Shown: one piece after another, positions 59,300 to 64,000 of the stretch
How positions within the stretch are numbered: position 1 is the stretch's first letter
Layout: each line of letters opens with the position of its first letter
DNA from: Zelopaecilomyces penicillatus
Taxonomy: Eukaryota; Ascomycota; Sordariomycetes; Hypocreales; Pseudodiploosporaceae
Direction: 5' to 3'
Length of the DNA: 64,000 nucleotides
NCBI GenBank assembly: GCA_005765155.1
Contig: VCCP01000003.1
Coordinates: forward strand, 2,666,001-2,730,000
The notes under the pieces: model-generated
Told to the model about the DNA's origin: nothing
The model's input: the letters and a program-made list of their open reading frames with translations, nothing else
The model's database searches: none
Translations under genes and position numbers: made by a program

Positions 59300-59666
59300 T
59301 ATTAAAATAAATAGATTTTTATATAATAATCTAATTTATTATCCCTTAATAACTAGATCTATTATAGCTTAGTAGCTAAACCTACTATAGCCTAACAGCT
59401 AGATCTGCTATCTTATAGCAGCTAGATCTGTTATAAGACCTAAGATATTTAGGTAGCCTGATCTGCTATATAAGGCTAGACTAGTAAAATAAGGGCTTAT
59501 CCCTTATATCCCTCCCTTTTTTTATATTTAAAATATCTAAAAATTCTAAATAAATATTATTTAAAATACTTAAATAATTTTAAATAATCTTAGTATTTTT
59601 TAAAATATATAAGATAATTAGATTTTTAATTAAATCCTGCTTTTTTTTATATTAATAATATAATTA
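59300..59666 (+). repeat. truncated decayed LTR of the copia family
   Basis: It starts TATTAAAATAAATAGATT, the mutated LTR start, and is recognisable through ATTAAATCCTGC. The match is lost at about 59666, so the last roughly 110 bp are missing or too diverged. Confidence 0.7.
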
Positions 59667-62600
59667 TTTAATTAAAGATATCTTTTATTAAAGATAATAA
59701 TTCTTTAAATATAGCTTTTTATTATATTAATAATAATTTATAGCTAGTAAATAGTATATATTTTTTATTTATATCTTATTTAATATAATTATCTTTTAAT
59801 TTTATATCTTTCTTTTTCTTTATTTATTTCTTTAAAATTTTTCTTTTTCTTTAAACAAGACTTTTAATAGCTTTTTTCTTAATATTAATATAAATATTAT
59901 TTAATTATAAATACTAATTATAATAATAATTATTTATAGCTCTTAAATATTTCTTTTTTTATAAATATAATTATTCTTTATAATATTATAATATATAAAA
60001 TAGCTTTAATCTAGAATAATTATATTATATTCTTTAATATAATTAAACTATCTTTAATTATAAAGATAATAATAGATAATTAGGTTTATTTTAATTTAAT
60101 ATTATTATATTAATATAAGCTTATATTTTTATATATTAGGTTTAATTAATTTTTAAAGTATAGATTTTAAGAAAAGTAAATATAGATTAAATAAATTATT
60201 TAATTTATTATAAAATAAGCTTTACTCTTAAATTCTTAAAGAATATTTTTAATATTCTTAAAAACCTAATAAAAAATAAAGCTTTTAAAGCTTATTTCTA
60301 AGAATTAAATATAAATAATATATATAAATAAAGTATATTTAATTATATTATATAAAATTAATTATATTATTTTATATTTATCTTTATTAAGATATATTAT
60401 ATTTATAGGTATTTCTTTAATACCTTAATAAAGTATTTTAAAAGGTTTTATTTTTAATTTATTAATTATTATAGAATTATTAATCTAATCCTATATTCTT
60501 AATATATATAATTATTTTTAATAATTATTATAGCTATTAAAGAATATATTATTTAATTATATTATTTATATATATTGATTTCTAGAATATATAATAAATA
60601 TTATTTAAATTATAAATAAGATAATTATAAGGATTATAATTAAAGAGGATTTTATAATTATTAATTTAAACTAAAGGATTAAAGGAAATAAATAATATTT
60701 TTAAAAAAGGATTAGATTAAGGATATTATTAAGCTTATAATTTCTGATTTTCTAAATATTTTTATTATCTTATAACTTTAAAGATATTAACTAAGCTTAT
60801 TAAAGAAAGGATATATAATTAAAGAGAATATAATAAAAATAATAAAAAAGAACTTTAATAAAATTTAATTAATACTATAGGATTAAATAATATTAAGTAT
60901 TCTAAAAGACTAGATATAAATTATTATAATTAATTTTAGGAATAGTTTTTTTTAAAAAGAGGTAATAATATATTATATAATAATTTAAAAGAAAATAATT
61001 TAAATATGTATATTAATTTAAATAAGTGCTAATAAATAGTATTATTTTATAATTAAAATATAATTATATAATAAGATTTAAGGAAAAGAATATATAATTT
61101 AAATAAATAATAATAAAATATATATATATTTATAATATAAATAAAAAATAATATTATTAAATAAAAATAAGTTTTAATAGTTTTTATTTTAATAAAGGTT
61201 CTAGCTATTTTTAAATATTTAAAGAAAGTTCTTAGGTATATTAATACAGGTTTTCTTTTACCCCTATATAAATAGGTTATTATATAGGTCTATATTTATA
61301 GGTATAAATAAAAGTAGTTTATATATATTATTAAAGTATAATAAGAAAAGATAATAATAAAAGATTATTTAATTATAAAAATTTAAGTTTAATTATTATT
61401 TTATATTAGTTTTTAAGGTATTAATTATTATTATAAATAATTTAATTATAATTTAATTTATATATATATAAGGGATTTATATATTTAAAAGGAAATATTT
61501 ATTATTATCTTTATTAAGAAATATTTTTAAAACTCTTTTATTAAGAAATTTCTTATATAAAAGAGATCTTTAAAAAAAAAATATTAGGCTTAATAATATA
61601 TATAAGCTATATAAATTTAATATAATTCCTTTTAAATTAATATTAAAATTAATATAATAATTTTAAATTAAGATTATTTAATTATTTATAAGATAAGAAA
61701 ATAAGGATTATATAAAGATTTATTATTATTATTATTATCTTTATTAAAGTTATATAATATTATTTAATTAGAAAAGGAGCTATTTATATAAAGAGATAGT
61801 AGTATATTAAGCCCTTTTTTTTATAGAGTTCTGATTTATCTCTAGATTTAAAGAGCTAGTTATCTAAATTAAAAGTCTATTATTTATTATTATTTTTAAT
61901 AAATTTCTTTAAAAGATTTCTTAAATAAATCTTATTTAAAAGGAAGTTATTTAAAGTATAAAGTATATATATTTTAATAATTTTAGCTTATAATATAATT
62001 TAAAATAATTCTTTTTAATATATAATTCTTTTAATTATATAAGATTTATTCTCTTTTTTAATATATTATATAAAAGAATTAAATCCTTTAAGAATAATTA
62101 ATCCTTCTTTATATAAATAATATATTTATTAATAATATTAATATAAGCAGCTAGCTTCTTTTAAAAATCTATTACTTTAGCTTTAATTAATATTATATCT
62201 TTTATTATCTTTTATAAAATCCTTATTTAAGACTTAAATAGTATTTAAATATTAATAATAATATCTTAATTAATAAGCCTTTAAATAAGGAATTTAATTT
62301 TAAATAATAGGATTAAATTATATTTATATATTAAATAAAAGAAAAAAACCTATAGAATAATTTAATTATAATTTTATTAATAAGAATTATTATATTAAGA
62401 TATTTTATTTCTTTTAAATTATCTTTTAATATGTTTATTATTATTAATATTAAGCTTTAATAATTAACTTTTATAATTAAATTAATTACTAGATTATATC
62501 TAAATATTTAAATATATTTAACTTCTTAATTAAATAATAATATAAAAAGAAATCCCTTTATCTTTAATCCTTTATTTATAATAATATATAATATAAGTTT

Positions 62601-64000
62601 AAATCTTTAAATAAATAATATAATAAAGTATATTATTATTTTAAAAGTTATCTTTATAATAGCCTAAACTTTAATCTAGCTTATTAAATTATAATAAGCT
62701 TTTATAAGGAATTTTATTTTATAATGTTTTATAATATATTAAAAATTAAAATAAATTTTTAATATAGATTACTTAAATAAGATTAAGATAATATTTTCTT
62801 TAATTCTTTATAAAATAAATGTTTAATATTTAGGATAATAAATAATAATTAAAAAGATATTATTTTATATTTTTCTTTAATAATATTTATATATAAGTAT
62901 ATTAAAGATTATAGCTTTCTTTTTATAGCTTTAAGTTTTATAATAATTTATTATAAATTTCCTTTTAATTAATATATTATTAATAATTAAAATTAAATAG
63001 GATTATTTTTAATTAATTTTAATTAAAGTTTTTTATTCTTTATAAAATACTTTTATACTTTTTAATATAATATCTTAAATTATATTTTATTTAGATTAAA
63101 TAATTACTTTAAAAAAAAAGAATCTAATAATTTATTATAATTTATTAATATATCCTGGTTTTAAAGTATTTATTTATATTAAACCTAGATATATATTAAT
63201 AATATCTTTTAAATCCTTTTTATTTTTAATATTTATTTAATTAAATAATCCAGATTTTTTATAAAAGAATTTATTAATTATATTATTATTCTTTTTAAAT
63301 ATATATTTTATAATAAAATTAAATAATATAATATAATTAGTTATTATATTATAAGGCTTTTTAATATATTATATATTATCTTATTTAATTAATATATTAA
63401 GATTTAAGTATTTATTTTTAAAATAAATTAAATATTATAGATATATATATATAATTATTAAAATATAAAAAGAATAGCTTTATACTCTTATTTTATTATA
63501 TTATATTTCTTTTTTATTTTATTCTAATAATTATTTTTAAATTTAATAAAATAATATTTCTTATTAAAAATTTATATTAAATTTATATCTTATCTTTTAA
63601 GACTGATATTAATTATTAATATAATCTTTTCTTTTAATTTTAAAAGATTAAATAATATTAGGATTAATATAGATATTCTTATATCTTTAAAGATAGTTAT
63701 AGCCTTAGATTAGGGTTTTTCTTATTTTTAAAAGATATCTTTTTAAATAAAATAATAAATAATTAAATAATAATTATAAAGTTATATATTTAGATCTCAT
63801 AATATTTAATAAGATTAAAAAAGGCTTTAATATCTATAATATCTTTATAAATAAGTTATTTTAGAATCTTAATAATCTTTTCTTTAATTAATTTTTTTCT
63901 AGAAATCCTATAAAGAAAACTAATAATAATTATAGCTTTTTAATAATATCTTAATTTCTTATTAAATATTATATATTTAAAAAGCTTAATATTTATAAAG

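Larger units (their letters stand above)
53441..64000. repeat. AT-rich RIP-degraded block with decayed copia LTRs
   Basis: About 10.5 kb of A/T-dominated sequence with the CpA/CpG-depleted signature. Three decayed LTRs of the copia family can be placed (56316, 58165 reversed, 59300). The rest (53441-56315, 56751-58164, 59667-64000) shows no open frame and no recognisable element. The block reaches the window edge. Confidence 0.8.

Noticed and set aside
53441..64000. Possibility of mitochondrial DNA or centromeric satellite
   Set aside because: No mitochondrial gene and no regular tandem unit; decayed LTRs and the CpA/CpG loss point to RIP-mutated transposons.

Overview
The window is nuclear DNA of a filamentous ascomycete (Pezizomycotina). 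Evidence: short GT-AG introns of about 37-150 nt with CTRAY-type branch points, a fungal gene set (delta-8 sphingolipid desaturase, VAC14, SRP14, TAN1, ERV1, COQ9, SMC6), and very AT-rich blocks bearing the signature of repeat-induced point mutation (RIP). The sharply two-part composition resembles genomes such as Epichloe or Leptosphaeria, but I cannot name the genus.

Layout. 1-12.99 kb is transposon territory. An AT-rich RIP-decayed block (1-3236) is followed by a Ty3/gypsy relic (3237-12460) interrupted by a nearly full-length Ty1/copia element (5982-12313) with two 475-bp LTRs and a single gag-pol frame broken only by stop codons. 13.1-20.1 kb is a gene island: a HAUS1-like augmin subunit (+), VAC14 (-, eight exons) and a delta-8 sphingolipid desaturase (-). 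20.4-26.1 kb is a second AT-rich block that contains an intact, non-mutated gypsy-type solo LTR (23857-24273, target-site duplication CTAGA) and a 19-bp minisatellite of about 15 copies. 26.1-53.4 kb is the main gene island: LPD1 (-), SGD1/NOM1 (-), SRP14 (+), a GBP2/HRB1-like three-RRM protein (-, ten coding exons including an 8-nt micro-exon), ERV1 (+), TAN1 (+), a phosphotransferase-like protein (+), an ecdysoneless/SGT1-family protein (-), SMC6 (+) and COQ9 (-). 53.4-64 kb is a third AT-rich block with three decayed LTRs of the same copia family.

The genes are single-copy housekeeping functions and do not form one pathway. LPD1, ERV1 and COQ9 are mitochondrial; SGD1, TAN1, SRP14 and GBP2 act in ribosome, tRNA, secretion and mRNA metabolism; SMC6 and HAUS1 act on chromosomes and spindle; VAC14 and the desaturase act on membrane lipids. 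They are arranged as independent convergent or divergent units.

Exon structures were assembled by hand from splice signals, conserved protein continuity and reading-frame arithmetic. All multi-exon models given here sum to a multiple of three. I saw no tRNA or rRNA gene, CRISPR array or secondary-metabolite cluster. The most interesting items are the nested, apparently recombined retroelements, the half-tRNA priming site of the copia element, a candidate 249-bp MITE in the ECD-SMC6 promoter, the 8-nt micro-exon and a 37-nt intron.
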